Positions 16,989 through 26,467 are shown, numbered from the stretch's first letter. The stretch is 47,356 nucleotides of DNA from Dehalococcoidia bacterium (GCA_009379925.1 WHSU01000023.1:1-47356); one strand, 5' to 3'. The notes: generated by a model not told the origin, from the letters alone. Program-made: numbers and translations.

Positions 16989-17212
16989 GCGGACCCTCCT
17001 CCCTGTCGTGCGGTGTCCCCTGACGGAGGCTCCACCTTGATGACGTCGGCGCCTAGGTCCGCGAGGAGCTTCGCCGCGTAGGGCGCGCTGATGGTATCGC
17101 CAAGCTCGAGCACCGTTAGGCCATTAAGGGCGCCCGGACCCGTGCGCTTTCCCTCTCGCGCCCGGTGGCCTCCGTCGTCCACTCCTGCCGAGCGGCCAGC
17201 GGTGCAAACCAT
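16976..17212 (-). pseudogene. N-terminal stub of a third family III CoA-transferase
   Basis: The translation GALNGLTVLELGDTISAPY.. and LLADLGADVIKVEPPSGDTAR matches the first ~45 residues of CaiB/BaiF CoA-transferases. It then runs into GGGSAWAC and stops inside the start of the thiolase-like gene. The remaining ~350 residues are absent. The junction falls exactly where the ribosome-binding site of the thiolase-like gene begins. Start choice is uncertain (ATG 17212 or GTG 17236). It looks like the remains of a deletion; whether the short peptide is made is unknown. Confidence 0.75.
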
Positions 17213-17243
17213 CGACGCGCGGCGACGGGATCTCACGACACGG

Positions 17244-17258
17244 TTGACGGCCCGTCAA
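17244..17258. promoter_or_regulatory. 15-bp perfect palindrome between divergent units
   Basis: TTGACGGCCCGTCAA: 7-bp arms around one central base. It lies upstream of the minus-strand thiolase/transport/CoA-transferase cluster and of the decayed plus-strand permease. Each arm contains a TTGACG that could be a -35 element. It is a candidate operator for a dimeric repressor of the catabolic cluster; no regulator gene is adjacent. Confidence 0.55.
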
Positions 17259-17289
17259 TCAGATATGTGGTGTTAGCATCGACAGCGCG

Positions 17290-17570
17290 GCGTTACGTTG
17301 AGGCTGCGGCGACGAGTGCCAGTCGGTGAGGATCATCCCGCAGCACGTCTCGCCGAACGGGATGCCGACGGTCATCGTCCTGATGTCGATCATCCTTGCC
17401 GGGAGCGATGCTCGTCGAGGCGGGGCTCAGCTTCCTCGGCCTCGACCCGCCGTCTATGACCCCAGTTGGGTTACATGCTGAGCGAGGAATGCCAGCAGTT
17501 CCACCGACGCGCGCCCTGGCTCGACGATGGCCTGCGCGACCATCTCGACCCGAGACTCAGGGAGCGGTAG
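17290..17570 (+). pseudogene. remnant of a DppC-type ABC permease
   Basis: Pieces of one permease can be followed through at least three frames: RYVEAAATSASR, then VRIIPQHVSPNGMPTVIVLM, then AMLVEAGLSFLGLDPP, then SWGYMLSE (one base missing) and finally LDDGLRDHLDPRLRER before TAG at 17568-17570. These match in order the conserved 'DYVEAARALGAS', 'RHVLPN', 'EAxLSFLGLG', 'PSWGxML' and 'GDGLRDxLDPRLR' segments of DppC proteins. About 40 residues of the last helix region are deleted. The gene is clearly dead. It is not a copy of the intact DppC at 11533-12447, judging by differing residues. Confidence 0.8.
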
Positions 17571-17618
17571 CGACGCCGGTCGCCGGGCCACTGTCCACAC
17601 AACGGACGGGGACGGTAC

Positions 17619-18422
17619 ATGCACATCGTGATTTGCGCGAAGGAAATGCTAGAGTCAGAGGGCGTCAATAGCTACGCACTCCGGGGTCGGTTGACCGTCG
17701 ATGAAAGCGGCCGCTCCTTCGACACCGGGGGCACCGTCCCGAACATCATTAATGCGTACGACGAACAGGCGCTGGAGGCGGCGCCGCGGCTTCGTGATGC
17801 CGGAGTGGACTGTCGAATCACGGCGGTCACGGTGGGGCGTGAGGCGGGCGGGCAATCTTGCGCCGCTGTGTCGCCATGGGCGCCGATCAAGCCATCCACG
17901 TCGTTGACCCTGACGCGGACCTCGCGGACGGCTTGCGGACTGCCGGCATCCTGTAAGCGGTCTTCAGGGAGCTGGGCGACGTCGACCTGGTGATCTGTGG
18001 GCGTCAGGGCTCCGACTACGACCAGGGACCGTGCCGGGTGTGCTCGCGGAGCTGCTCGATGCCGCGCTCGTCACCGTCGCCGGGAGCGTGCGGTCCGTCG
18101 ACGGCGGCGTGGAGGTGACGCGGGCCACGCCGCGAGTGCCGGAGGTCGTCCGCGCCTCGCTTCCCGCCGTCGTCAGCGTGAGCAACGAGATCGGCCAGCC
18201 GCGAAATCCCAGCAGCCGTGGGATGATGCTCGCCCGACGGGCGCCGGTGGGCCGCAAGGAAGCAGCGGAACTCCTCGGCGACACCCCCGGCGACGCCCTC
18301 GAACTGCTCGGGCTGGAGGTGCCCGATGTCCAGGGGCACTGCGAGATGATCGACGGCGATTCAGCGACGGAGAAGCCCGCCGGCTCATGGAGCGGCTTGA
18401 AGAAGGGCTCCTGCATGTCTGA
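17619..18422 (+). pseudogene. etfB: electron transfer flavoprotein beta subunit, decayed
   Basis: ATG 17619 opens MHIVICAKEMLESEGVNSYAL.., and TVPNIINAYDEQALEAAPRLRDAG matches the EtfB N-terminus. Homology then moves between frames: CVAMGADQAIHVVDPDADLADGL, a TAA at 17954-17956 inside AGIL*AVFRELGDVDLVICG, a further shift near 18028 into VPGVLAELLDAALVTV, and one more near 18381 before the family-like end ARRLMERLEEGLLHV, stop 18420-18422. At least four lesions mean it cannot give a working EtfB. The ATG of etfA overlaps the end (ATGTCTGA), so the two formed an operon. Confidence 0.88.
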
Positions 18423-19115
18423 ACCGGTCCTCGTGCTGCTCACGACGGTCGCCGACGACACGCTCCGCGATGCCGACCGTGAGGCGCTCGGTGCAGGGCG
18501 CGCGTACGCAGACGCGTCTGGCGGTGACCTCGATGGTGGGGTTATCGGCAGTGCCACCGAAGGGCCCGTGGCCGAGTGCGGTGGACGCGGAGCCGACCTC
18601 GTCCTCGTCACTGAGCACGACCGGTTCGCCCGATTCTCAGGTGACCTGGTGGTTGCCATCGCGTCACAGGCGGCCCGCCCTGTCGAGGCGAGGACCATCG
18701 TCGTCCCTCGCGGTCCGGACACGCTCGAGCTCCTACCGCGACTCGCCGCCCGCCTGGGCGGCGCCTGTCATGGAACTGCGGAGGGAGGACAGGGACCTCC
18801 TCGTAGTGGCGGCGGCGTTCGGGGGTGCCGCCCGCGCAGTCTACCGGTTCAAGGCCGCCGGGCCCTAGTCGCGGCGATGGCTGCTGCGGCTGCGGATCCA
18901 CCGCCGCTGGTGCCCGGCCGGACGGCAGACCGGATCGCACTCGAGCTACCCCACGTCGTTGAACGCATCGAACTCGTCGAGCCGGCCGTGGAGCAAACCG
19001 GCCCTCGCCTGGAGGACGCACGCATCGTCGTCTCGGGCGGACGAGGGCTGCGCGACGCCGAGAACTATGGCCTGGTCCATGAGCTTGCGACGGCCCTCGG
19101 CGGCATGCCCCGCGC
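18415..19115 (+). pseudogene. etfA: electron transfer flavoprotein alpha subunit, frameshifted and truncated
   Basis: It starts MSEPVLVLLTTVADDTLRDADREAL in the EtfA style. Near 18765 the homology jumps to another frame (ELRREDRDLLVVAAAFGGAARAVYRFKA) and near 18868 it returns (ALELPHVVERIELVEP). RLEDARIVVSGGRGLRDAENYGLV is the typical start of the FAD-binding C-terminal domain. After ALGGMPRASRA the remaining FAD domain is missing, including the motifs for FAD contact near the C-terminus. Foreign sequence follows directly. Non-functional on this sequence. Confidence 0.88.
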
Positions 19116-19386
19116 CTCGCGGGCGACCGACTTGCTGGAGCCGGCGTCGTTCGTCGACGTGCCCAACCAGGAAGACCTCGAGGCAATGATCCCGGCCGGA
19201 CACCGCGACTTCGTCGCGGGCTTGATGCGCGACCACAACATCCCGAAGCCAAAGGAGAATGGCCGCCGCGGCCGTGGGACTGGTGACGCCAACCTGCTTC
19301 GCCGCGCTCGCGAGCAGCTGGCAGTCATCTTCGAGGAGAAGGTGCCGATCTTTGCGTGGCCGCGAACCCACGCATCTTTCTCGTAG
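19116..19386 (+). pseudogene. unrelated segment fused to etfA, resembles part of a nitronate monooxygenase
   Basis: In frame after the EtfA part the protein reads TDLLEPASFVDVPNQEDLEAM, IPAGHRDFVAGLMRDHNIP and AREQLAVIFEEKVPIFA. The 'vIFEEkVPvFAsG' element and the surrounding helices resemble a loop and strand of nitronate monooxygenase (2-nitropropane dioxygenase-like) proteins, then the frame ends at 19386. Only about 90 residues are present. The match is from memory and moderate; it is clear only that this is not EtfA. Confidence 0.4.
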
Positions 19387-19441
19387 AGCGATTGCTCGAT
19401 CCCCATACCCGGCGGTGTTCGCGTTCTGCGATGATGACGCG

Positions 19442-20108
19442 ATGCAGCAGCTCAATCCGGGCATCGCGAAACGGTACGCGCTCGACTTCGGGGCCCCACT
19501 CCGCTATCTCGTGGAAGCGCTCAGCGCGCGCCCTCGCGGCCTCGACGAACTCGTCGAGACGTACGAGCACGACTCGGGCGAACTCGCACGGGTGTGGGAC
19601 CACGAGCTGCGCCAGCGCGGCCAGCGCCGGAGCGCACGCGAACAGGTACAGCGGGAGCGCGAGGCGGAGGCGAAACGCTGGCTGCTCGGCGCGGCGTCTC
19701 TGCCCTGGGCGACCAGATCCGGGCAGAGGACAGCCGCCTCGTCCTCACCGTCCCGCTCGAGGGTGTCCGCGTCCAGGGGTTCGCCGTCGTGCCGCGACTC
19801 GAGCCGCGCGGAGCGCGGCCGAAGGATGGCCGGACGGCGTGCCGTTCGCGGACGAAGGTGCGCGAGGCATCGACGGAACGCGACGCCGAGCAAGACGCGA
19901 TGGTCGCGCCGCCCGAGCCGGAACCACCGCCGCCCCACCGAACCCCCTGCGCGTGTGGATGGATCGGCACCGGTACACGGAGGCTCGGCTAGCGCGAGCG
20001 CTCGGCGTCGAGAGGCGGGATCTGACGTCCTACCTCGAGGGCGAGCAGCCGCTGCCGCGAATGGTGTGGCTGGCACTGTGGGCGCTGGAACGCGGGGCGG
20101 AGGTATGA
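19442..20108 (+). pseudogene. protein with C-terminal helix-turn-helix, frameshifted twice
   Basis: ATG 19442 opens MQQLNPGIAKRYALDFGAPLRYL and continues as an alpha-helical region with SALSARPRGLDELVETYEHD and a charged coil to about residue 80. The homologous-looking reading then passes to a second frame (LGDQIRAEDSRLVLTVPLEGV) and finally a third (GVPFADEGARGIDGT... WMDRHRYTEARLARALGVE). The C-terminus RYTEARLARALGVERRDLTSYL with an end at TGA 20106-20108 is a typical XRE-like helix-turn-helix. I do not recognise the family. It may be a phage or integrative-element regulator. Confidence 0.55.
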
Positions 20109-20139
20109 CGCGCAGATTCGCCTCCGGCGCGCCTCGCGC

Positions 20140-20406
20140 TCGATAGTCCGGCGCGATGCGGAGCAGGCCCGCCGTGGTGACTTCTTCCTGCGAGAGGTAG
20201 TCCGCGAAGGCGGGGTCGGGCACGCGGGCGACCTGCTGCCAGCGCCGGGTGGCCCGCTCCTCGATGCGGAGTTGCTGCAACGTGCGCTTGTAGGGAGAGT
20301 TACCGGACATGCTGTCCGCTAACTTGGCTTCGGCCCGGTCTTCGCGCGCTCTCGTCTCGCCCCCATTCGGCCCCGCACGTCCCCCGCGAGCACGTAACAT
20401 CGACAT
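20140..20406 (-). pseudogene. fragment resembling the N-terminus of ParB/MT-A70-type proteins
   Basis: ATG 20406 has GAGGG seven bases upstream. The readable part is YKRTLQQLRIEERATRRWQQ and ARVPDPAFADYLSQEEVTTAGLLRIA. The 'P...F..Y......TTAGLLR.A' pattern resembles the helical segment found before MT-A70 methyltransferase or ParB-like domains of mobile-element proteins. After about 20150 the frame runs antisense through the neighbouring gene and loses any family-like character, so the real gene is cut off. Weak identification. Confidence 0.35.
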
Positions 20407-20471
20407 GACACTACCCTCATGCGAAATCAATGAGTCCCGTTCTCGCTGCCGATCGGGTTGTGATCGGGAGC

Positions 20472-21291
20472 CTACGGACGAGACATCAGCAGCGAGAATG
20501 TATGCGGTACGCGGCGGAGAGCCTCCGCAGAAGGCAGCGTGAACTGGTCCCAAAACTGGTCCGAGTACTCGCTTAGACGCTCGAGTCGCAGGCCGGCGTT
20601 CGAGAGCGCAGTCACGATCTCGCCGAGCGTCCACCAGCGCTCAAACGCCTGGAGCGTCGTCCCGTCCGGTGTGGGGGTTCGTTCGAGGAACGATGCTGGG
20701 AAGTCAGCATTCGCCCTCGGTTCCCGAGCGAAGTAGTCGGCGCCGCTGCGTAGGCGAATGTCAGCCGCCGCTCTGTCCCACAGCGCGTTGAGCGGATGCC
20801 CGTCGAACGCGAAGAAATGTCCGCCCCGGGATGAGGAGGCCAGCGATTCCCGTCGCCCAGGCGTCTAGGTCAAGCACCCACGGGATTGCGCCTCGCCCTG
20901 TGTAGACGAGATCGGCGGTCTCGCGGAGGTCCGCTGGCAGCGCCAACATGTCCGCGACACGCCAGCTCGCAGGTGCACCGAGCGCCTCCGCTTTGTGACG
21001 CGCCAGAGCGAGCATTTCCTCGCTCACATCGATCCCCACTACCTCGCGAGCGCCGAGTAACCAGAATGACAATGCGTCCTGACCGTGCGAGCACGCCACG
21101 TGGATGGCACGATTACAGCCCAGCAGGAGCGGTCGCAGGGCTTCAAGTTCTGGGCCCAAAGGACTCGGGCGCCCGGCACGCAGGTCCGAGATGTCGCGTT
21201 CGACTCCAGGTTTGTAGTTCGCGGCCACGATGTTCCAGGCCGACCGGTTGGCCTCCGTCAACGCTTCAACGGACGTGTCGTTTGAGCTCAT
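20472..21291 (-). pseudogene. class I SAM-dependent methyltransferase with one extra base
   Basis: The N-terminal half (ATG 21291) reads MSSNDTSVEALTEANRSAWN.., with motif I AIHVACSHGQDALSFWLLGAREVVGIDVSEEML and a post-I segment ASWRVADMLALPADLRETADLVYTGRGAIPWV. At about 20823 one extra base shifts the frame. Removing it gives PGGHFFAFDGHPLNALWD.. and RLSEYSDQFWDQFTLP, then a TAG at 20472-20474. The repaired length is about 272 residues, normal for a methyltransferase-11 type enzyme. The substrate is unknown. A single indel in a well-kept gene suggests a sequencing error. Confidence 0.82.
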
Positions 21292-21780
21292 CGCCGACGC
21301 ATGGTCTAGATCGAGCGCCTTCGCGACTGTCGAACTCCGACAAGCAGCGCAGTCTAGTCCTCGGTCTCGCCACGGGCGGCTTGCTCGCGACACCAGCCCA
21401 CGCCTACTTGGCGTTTCCCGTATGTGGCGCTGGAGGACGGCTCATCCGCGGTCGAGGCGCTCGACGAGTGTACAGGGGTAGCGACAGCCGTCGAAGTGCT
21501 TGACCCAGACCGACTCGCAGAGGCGAGTCCAGGCGGGGCCGCTGACCGAGCCGACGGCTCCACTCACGCACGAGGAAGTCATCATCCGCGCGTGGGCCGA
21601 TAGCTGCGCCGGCAATTAGTCCCAAGCGTCGAGGTGATGCGGACAGGTCGGCAATTTGCCGCAAGTGGTCGCGTCGCGCCTCGATGACCCTGGTTCGGGG
21701 CTTCGCCGCTCGGGAGGAGCTGCGCACGGACGCCACGTTTGTTGGTGACGCTAACCCCGGGCGGTGGCTAAATGGTGGCC
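21292..21780. other. 489 bases with no clear gene; possible nucleotidyltransferase scrap
   Basis: The only hint is on the minus strand at about 21569-21690: VIEARRDHLRQIADL, then RRLGLIAGAAIGPRADDDFLV. This vaguely resembles the 'R..L..LA...GV.RLGLFGSAARG....DSDLDFLV' core of MNT-type nucleotidyltransferases, but the GS...DxD residues are not intact and no start codon is in place. Nothing else is recognisable. Confidence 0.3.
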
Positions 21781-22913
21781 ATGTCGCACCCTCACGATGA
21801 ACGGAACGTCGGCGCGAGCTTTGTTGAGCTGTTCTTCGACCTGGTGTTGTATACGCGATAACACAGGTAGCATCGTTCATGCACGACGACAGCGATGTCA
21901 TCGGGTTCTTCCGGGCGGCGCTCATCTTCACGATCGTGTGGTGGGGATGGTCACAGTTCACGTGGACGTGCAACGGCATCGACATCGGTGACCGCCTCGC
22001 CGGCGGAGCGGTACTGCTGGCGACCATCCCAGCGTTCTTCATGGCCCAAGGGCTACCGGATGCGTTTACGGCCGACGGTGAGTGGTTCTCGGTGCCGTTC
22101 GGGACCATGCTGGCGATCGGGCTGGGGCTGTACTGGTGGGGACTCCGCGACGAGGAGGAACATCAGCGGGCGTTGGTGACGTACCTGCCGGTGGCGGCGT
22201 TTGGTGGAGCCCTGGCCGTGAGCAGCGGATCTCTCGATGCCGACCTTCAGGAGTGGGGGTACGGGGCGACGATCGCGACCTTCCTGATGGCAGGAATCGC
22301 GTCGCAGTTCGGGACGCCCTTCCACGTACATCCGAAGCACTTCGCCGAGCGTCATGGGCTGGTCGTGATCATCGCACTCGGCGAGTCGATCATCGCCGTA
22401 GGCATCGGTGCGGCCGAGCTGGAGCGCACGGCGGAGTTCGCGCTTGCGGTGGGCGCGGGGGCGGCTGGTGTTTGCCTGCTGTGGTGGTCGTATTTCGATT
22501 GGTTCCAGCGTGCGACAGAGCGTGCAATACGGATGGCGGAGCCGCACGGACGGGCCTCGCTCGCGCGCGACGCATACACCTTCGCCCACTTCCCGATTGT
22601 GCTCGGCGTCGTTGGAATCGCGGTGGCGACGGAAGAGACCATCGCGCACCCCTCGGTGCCGCTGGAGGGGTTCGCGCAGTTCGCGCTCGCGGCCGGTGTG
22701 CTGCTGTACCTGCTGGGTATCGTGGCGGGTCACCTACGCGCGACCGGCGAGTTGCTCATCGAGCGGGTTGTGGCGGCGGCGTTCACGATACCGGTAGCGA
22801 TGGTGTTCGAGCTGGATGCGATCGTTGCGAGCATTGCCATCGTGGCGATCCATGCGGTCGCGCTGACGATCGAGAGGATGAGAACACCAGCGCTCTTCAT
22901 TGCGGCGGAATAG
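21781..22913 (+). pseudogene. ltrA: low temperature requirement A (LtrA)-family membrane protein, one base missing
   Basis: ATG 21781 gives MSHPHDERNVGASFVELFFDLV, the hallmark LtrA start (VSWLELFFDLVFV). Near 21848 one base is missing, and the next frame continues YAITQVASFMHDDSDVIGFF. Repaired length is about 377 residues with roughly ten helices. Family motifs include WWGWSQFTW.., FGTPFHVHPKHFAERHGLVVIIALGESIIAVGIGA and WWSYFDWFQRATE. LtrA proteins are named after a Listeria phenotype; their biochemical role is unsettled. The gene lies alone. The single deletion may be a sequencing error. Confidence 0.85.
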
Positions 22914-23157
22914 CAGTCGAACCAGAGGGCTGGTCGACAGTCGCATCAGCCGACGAAGCCGCCTCATCCTGGACGTCAACGAGGGTGGCCCTCTGGCGCG
23001 GCCGCGTCTACGGTCAATCGTCGCGACGCTCTCGACGCCCACCGCAGGCGTGAGGCGAGCGTTCGTCGACCATCGGCTCGGCTCTTCCGTCGCTCAGGAC
23101 AGCGGCAGTCCTGCGGGGGAGACTAGACGCGCGTCAACCGGCGAAGGATGACGGCAG

Positions 23158-23928
23158 CTACTCGATGTCACACCGGACGGTATGGAGCAGGCGTCGAATG
23201 CCTGCCTCGCTGACCGTAGCCGACCGGTCACCGCCCCGCAGACGCAACGCCTCCGCGACCGCCGTCATCGACGGGTCCCGCGCGAGCGCCCAGCGCCCCG
23301 CCTCGGACTTCGAGCAGTGGACGCCCTCAATGGCGAAGCGCCAGATGCGGCAGGCAGTCAGCACCATCAACTCGGCATGCGCGGCGTCGTGAGTCAGTGA
23401 CTGCCAGCGCTCGAGTTGACGGTCGCCGACCTGAAGCACCCACGCACTGGGAACCGGTCCGATGACCGCCCGAGGCGCGAGCCCGTATAGGTGCTGGCCG
23501 TGGGCGCGGCACATCGAGAACTCGACGACCAGGTCCGGCTCCGCCTGAACGTGCCTCTCGACCAACGCCGGCCGCCCTGGCCAGATGCAGACGTACGCTT
23601 CCATCGCGGGTGCTGGCGACGGCGCCTCGGCCACCGCTCGCGTCACGACCCGGACGTCGACCCGGCTTGAGCGTGGCAAGCTTGGAGCGGCGAGGGCGGC
23701 ACGCAGTGCCTCGATGTCTGCCTCTGTGAGCGGTCGTTCGACGACGACGAGCAGGTCGATGTCGCTGTGTCTTGGGTGGAAGTCGTCGAGCGTCAGCGAG
23801 CCATGCAGGATCACGCTAGCGACCTGGCCTCCGAGAGCCTGCCTGGCGGCTCGTGCGTGCACGCGGGCGAACGGCGACACGCTGCTGCGCCACCCACTCG
23901 TTGACCGCGTCCCGATCGGGATCGTCAT
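23158..23928 (-). CDS. AadA-like (aminoglycoside) nucleotidyltransferase-family protein
   Basis: A 256-residue protein. The nucleotidyltransferase core is VILHGSLTLDDFHPRHSDIDLLV, with Gly43-Ser44 and the metal-binding pair D56/D58. The C-terminal half resembles the helical domain of AadA/DUF4111 proteins (GDRQLERWQSLTHDAAHAELMVLTACRIWRFAI, then SKSEAGRWALARDP). Enzymes of this fold adenylylate streptomycin or spectinomycin, but many relatives have unknown substrates, so resistance should not be assumed. ATG 23928 has GGGGGAAG six bases upstream; GTG 23955 is the alternative. It stands without co-directional partners. Confidence 0.8.
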   Translation of the reverse strand: MTIPIGTRSTSGWRSSVSPFARVHARAARQALGGQVASVILHGSLTLDDFHPRHSDIDLLVVVERPLTEADIEALRAALAAPSLPRSSRVDVRVVTRAVAEAPSPAPAMEAYVCIWPGRPALVERHVQAEPDLVVEFSMCRAHGQHLYGLAPRAVIGPVPSAWVLQVGDRQLERWQSLTHDAAHAELMVLTACRIWRFAIEGVHCSKSEAGRWALARDPSMTAVAEALRLRGGDRSATVSEAGIRRLLHTVRCDIE

Positions 23929-24113
23929 CGCACGCTTCCCCCAGGCGCCGGACACTACCGCATGGGGGCGTCCCGGTGGGTCGTGCGCCTCCCCGGTCGC
24001 GCGCGGGCCTTCGCCGTGGGCGGAGCGCCCCTCGCGCCCTCCTCGAGGCGCCGGTGGGATCGTCGACTACGGCTGCTCGTTGCTCGTCGGTCAGGCCGGT
24101 GTCGTTCCTTGGC

Positions 24114-24350
24114 ATGGCGCGATCATCCCACGACCAAGCGACGACGAATGCTCAGGTCGCCCGGCAGCGCGACGGTGCGGCAGCCACGACGGTGGACGCG
24201 ATCTGTACCGGCGACGGCCTGCAGGTATTCGCGTGGGGCGGCCGCTGGAGCACGATCAAGGACGCGATGCGATTCCAGGTGAATGTTAGCCCGGACGATC
24301 TACGGCGTCTCCAATGGCTGCTGCGACGGTGCCGTGCGATCGCGACTTAG
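24114..24350 (+). pseudogene. C-terminal remnant resembling an M15-type peptidase
   Basis: The frame from ATG 24114 encodes 78 residues. The segment GDGLQVFAWGGRWSTIKDAMRFQV resembles the end of M15-like D-Ala-D-Ala peptidases and phage endolysins ('F.WGG.W...KD.MHFE'), where the His of MHFE binds zinc; here it is Arg (MRF). The rest of the catalytic domain (SxHxxGxAxD) is not found upstream. It is likely a decayed fragment. Its 3' end overlaps the end of the convergent cupredoxin gene by four bases. Confidence 0.45.
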
Positions 24351-25426
24351 TCAGCGGCGGGTTCGACGCGCAGCGTGCCGGTGAGTTCGGGGTGGATCGT
24401 GCAGTAGAACTCCCAGGTGCCCGCCTCGTTGAACGTGACTGAATCGCGGTCGCCCGGATCGATGACCCCCGTTCGCCACGAACCGTCCCGGGCGACGACG
24501 TTGTGGGGCTGCTCGTCGAAGTTCGTCCAGACGACGGTCTTTCCGACAGCGACCGTGAAGTCGCCCTGGAACAGTCCTGGTGCCTCACTCGCCGGCGGGG
24601 TGGGGGTCCCCGAGGCGCCGTCTTCGCCCCCCGTGCCGACGAGGGCTCCGGCGGCAAAGGCGGCGAACGATGCTACCTCGGCGTCGATGCCGGGCGGGAG
24701 CGCGGCGGACAGCGAAAACGGGGCGCTGGCGCTCGGGGCGAGCGGCGCGACGCCGACGCTGCCCCCCACGAAGCCGATCCAGTCGCCCTCGGCGTCCACG
24801 AGCGCGACACCGAGCAGCACGCGATCCGCCGCCGTATCACCCCGGTTCAAGACCTCGCCGGTGAGGCGGAACTGGTCCGCCCGGCCGGCCGGCGCGAGCG
24901 CGAGGTCGCGGACCTCGAGTGCGGGTGGCGTCGATTCTGCCGCGCGGGTGTCGATGAAGACCGAAACGCCCGTGATCTCCTTGGGGTCGCTGTAGGAGAC
25001 GCGCCCCGCGGTGCCACCGATGACTCCCTCCTCGCCTGGGGCGAGGACGGGTGGGTACGCGCGCGGCACCGAGCCGAAGTCGAAAGCGGCGTTCGCGCGG
25101 TCCAGCAATTCGTACTCGATGCGGGTGACCTCGACGGGGACGTCGCCGGTGTTACGCACGCGTGCCACGAAATGGACGGCGACCGTCTGGCCGGACTCCC
25201 GCCAGGCCGCGTAGCGGACGGGACGCAGCAGTTTGGCCTCGGCGCGTGTGGTCGAGGTCGGCGAGGGCGAGGCGGCGATGTCTGCCGTCGCGGTAGCGTC
25301 CACCGGCCCGACGGCGAGCGTCGCGGTCGGTGCGGCCGCCGGGCTTCCATCATCGGATGCGCCCTCGCCGCCGCACGCCGCGAGCACCACCGCAAGGAGC
25401 AGCGTCGCGGGGCGGCCGGTCCTCAC
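24347..25426 (-). CDS. lipoprotein with C-terminal cupredoxin (plastocyanin-like) domain
   Basis: A 359-residue exported lipoprotein: signal peptide with lipobox LAAC (C18), a Thr/Ala/Pro linker, two beta-rich regions (75-160 and 168-245, FxLTGEVLNRGDTAA type) and a cupredoxin domain from about residue 285. The type-1 copper ligands H308 (QPHNVV), C342 and H345 (YCTIHPEL) are present, but the usual axial Met is replaced by Leu348. Leu in that position is known in some cupredoxins and raises the redox potential. The GTG start overlaps the stop of the TPR gene (GTGA). As the last gene of the molybdenum hydroxylase operon it may take electrons from that system outside the membrane; this is inference. 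Confidence 0.85.
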   Translation of the reverse strand: MRTGRPATLLLAVVLAACGGEGASDDGSPAAAPTATLAVGPVDATATADIAASPSPTSTTRAEAKLLRPVRYAAWRESGQTVAVHFVARVRNTGDVPVEVTRIEYELLDRANAAFDFGSVPRAYPPVLAPGEEGVIGGTAGRVSYSDPKEITGVSVFIDTRAAESTPPALEVRDLALAPAGRADQFRLTGEVLNRGDTAADRVLLGVALVDAEGDWIGFVGGSVGVAPLAPSASAPFSLSAALPPGIDAEVASFAAFAAGALVGTGGEDGASGTPTPPASEAPGLFQGDFTVAVGKTVVWTNFDEQPHNVVARDGSWRTGVIDPGDRDSVTFNEAGTWEFYCTIHPELTGTLRVEPAAD

Positions 25427-26344
25427 GCCCCGGCCTCCGCTCCGGCCCCTGCTCGCTCGCCGCGCCAGGCAGAACGGGCGAGGGGGAGCGAAAGCGAGCG
25501 AGCGCCCGCGCCGCCGAGCGGAGCGAGGAGCCTGTCGATGACTTCGGCAAGCCCGGGGTCTTGGTTCAGTGCTCGGGCGCGCTCGAGGTCCGCCCGCGCC
25601 GCATCGATGTCGCCAAGACCGCGCAGGGCGTCGCCGCGGTTGAGATAACCGACCGGGTCCTCTGGATCGATTTCGATGGCTCGCGCATAGGCCGCCAGCG
25701 CTTCATCGATCCGCTCGAGGTCGGCCAGGGCGTTGCCGCGGTTGTTGTGGAGGGTCGCGTCGTCGGGCTCGAGCTCGATCGCGCGTTCGTAGTCGCGGAG
25801 CGCCCCCGCTACGTCGCCCGAGCGGTAGCGGACGTCGCCGCGGCCGTGGTACGCGGAGACGAGGGCAGGATCGAGGCGAAGCGCCTCGTTGTAGTCGAGG
25901 AGTGCCTCGTAGAGCCCGCCGACCGCGCTTCTGGCGGCTGCCCGGAGTGCGAAGTCCTCCGCTGCGGGCGGGCTGAGCTGGATGGCGCTGTCGAGGTCGG
26001 CGACGGCTGCGGCGTATGCCTCGAGCGCGAGGTAGGAGCGGGCGCGATGCCGGTACGCCTACCGAGCGCGGCGTCAGCGTCGATGGTGCGGCCGAACTCG
26101 GCGACGGCGGCGGCGTGGTCGCCGGCCTCGGCGAGCGTGATGCCGCGAGCGAGGTGCTCTGACGCCGCCGTCCGCGCGGCTTCAGCGGCGGTCTGCTGCA
26201 CCGGCATGGCCGTGCGGCGGTCTGCCTCGACCGTCGCGTCGTCGGCGCAGGCCGCCAAACTGAGAAGGAGCAGGAGCGCGGCGAGGCGCGCTGCCGGCGC
26301 GGCGCGGATGGGGCAACTGCGGTGATGCAGGGCGCTCTCATCAT
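25423..26344 (-). pseudogene. TPR-repeat lipoprotein, frameshifted
   Basis: The N-terminal part has a lipoprotein signal (RLAALLLLLSLAACADD) and TPR-like helices (LARGITLAEAGDHAAAVAEFGRTIDADAAL). Near 26060 one base is missing and the next frame continues with regular TPR units: AYRHRARSYLALEAYAAAVADLDSAIQL, AYHGRGDVRYRSGDVAGALRDYERAIELEP, NNRGNALADLERIDEALAAYARAIEIDP. About five to six repeats remain. The start is uncertain: the lipoprotein frame has no ATG, and ATG 26344 is one base out of frame, so a second indel near the start is likely. It probably scaffolds protein assembly at the outer face of the membrane. It overlaps the cupredoxin gene by four bases. Confidence 0.75.
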
Positions 26345-26467
26345 CGGAGGCGGCCGTGCCGCGGCGAGACGTCCCCGCCCCAGACCTCCATGGCTGGACA
26401 TCACTCGCGAGGATCTCCGGCGAAGCGGGAAGAGGTCCGGGCCTCCGGGCGACGGCGTCGGGCATTG

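Noticed and set aside
17954..17956. TAA in etfB as a recoded or selenocysteine-like codon
   Set aside because: TAA is not used for such recoding, and three frameshifts in the same gene show that it is decayed.
23158..23928. Aminoglycoside resistance as a firm call
   Set aside because: The nucleotidyltransferase core is clear, but the residues that recognise the drug cannot be judged by eye, so only the family is claimed.
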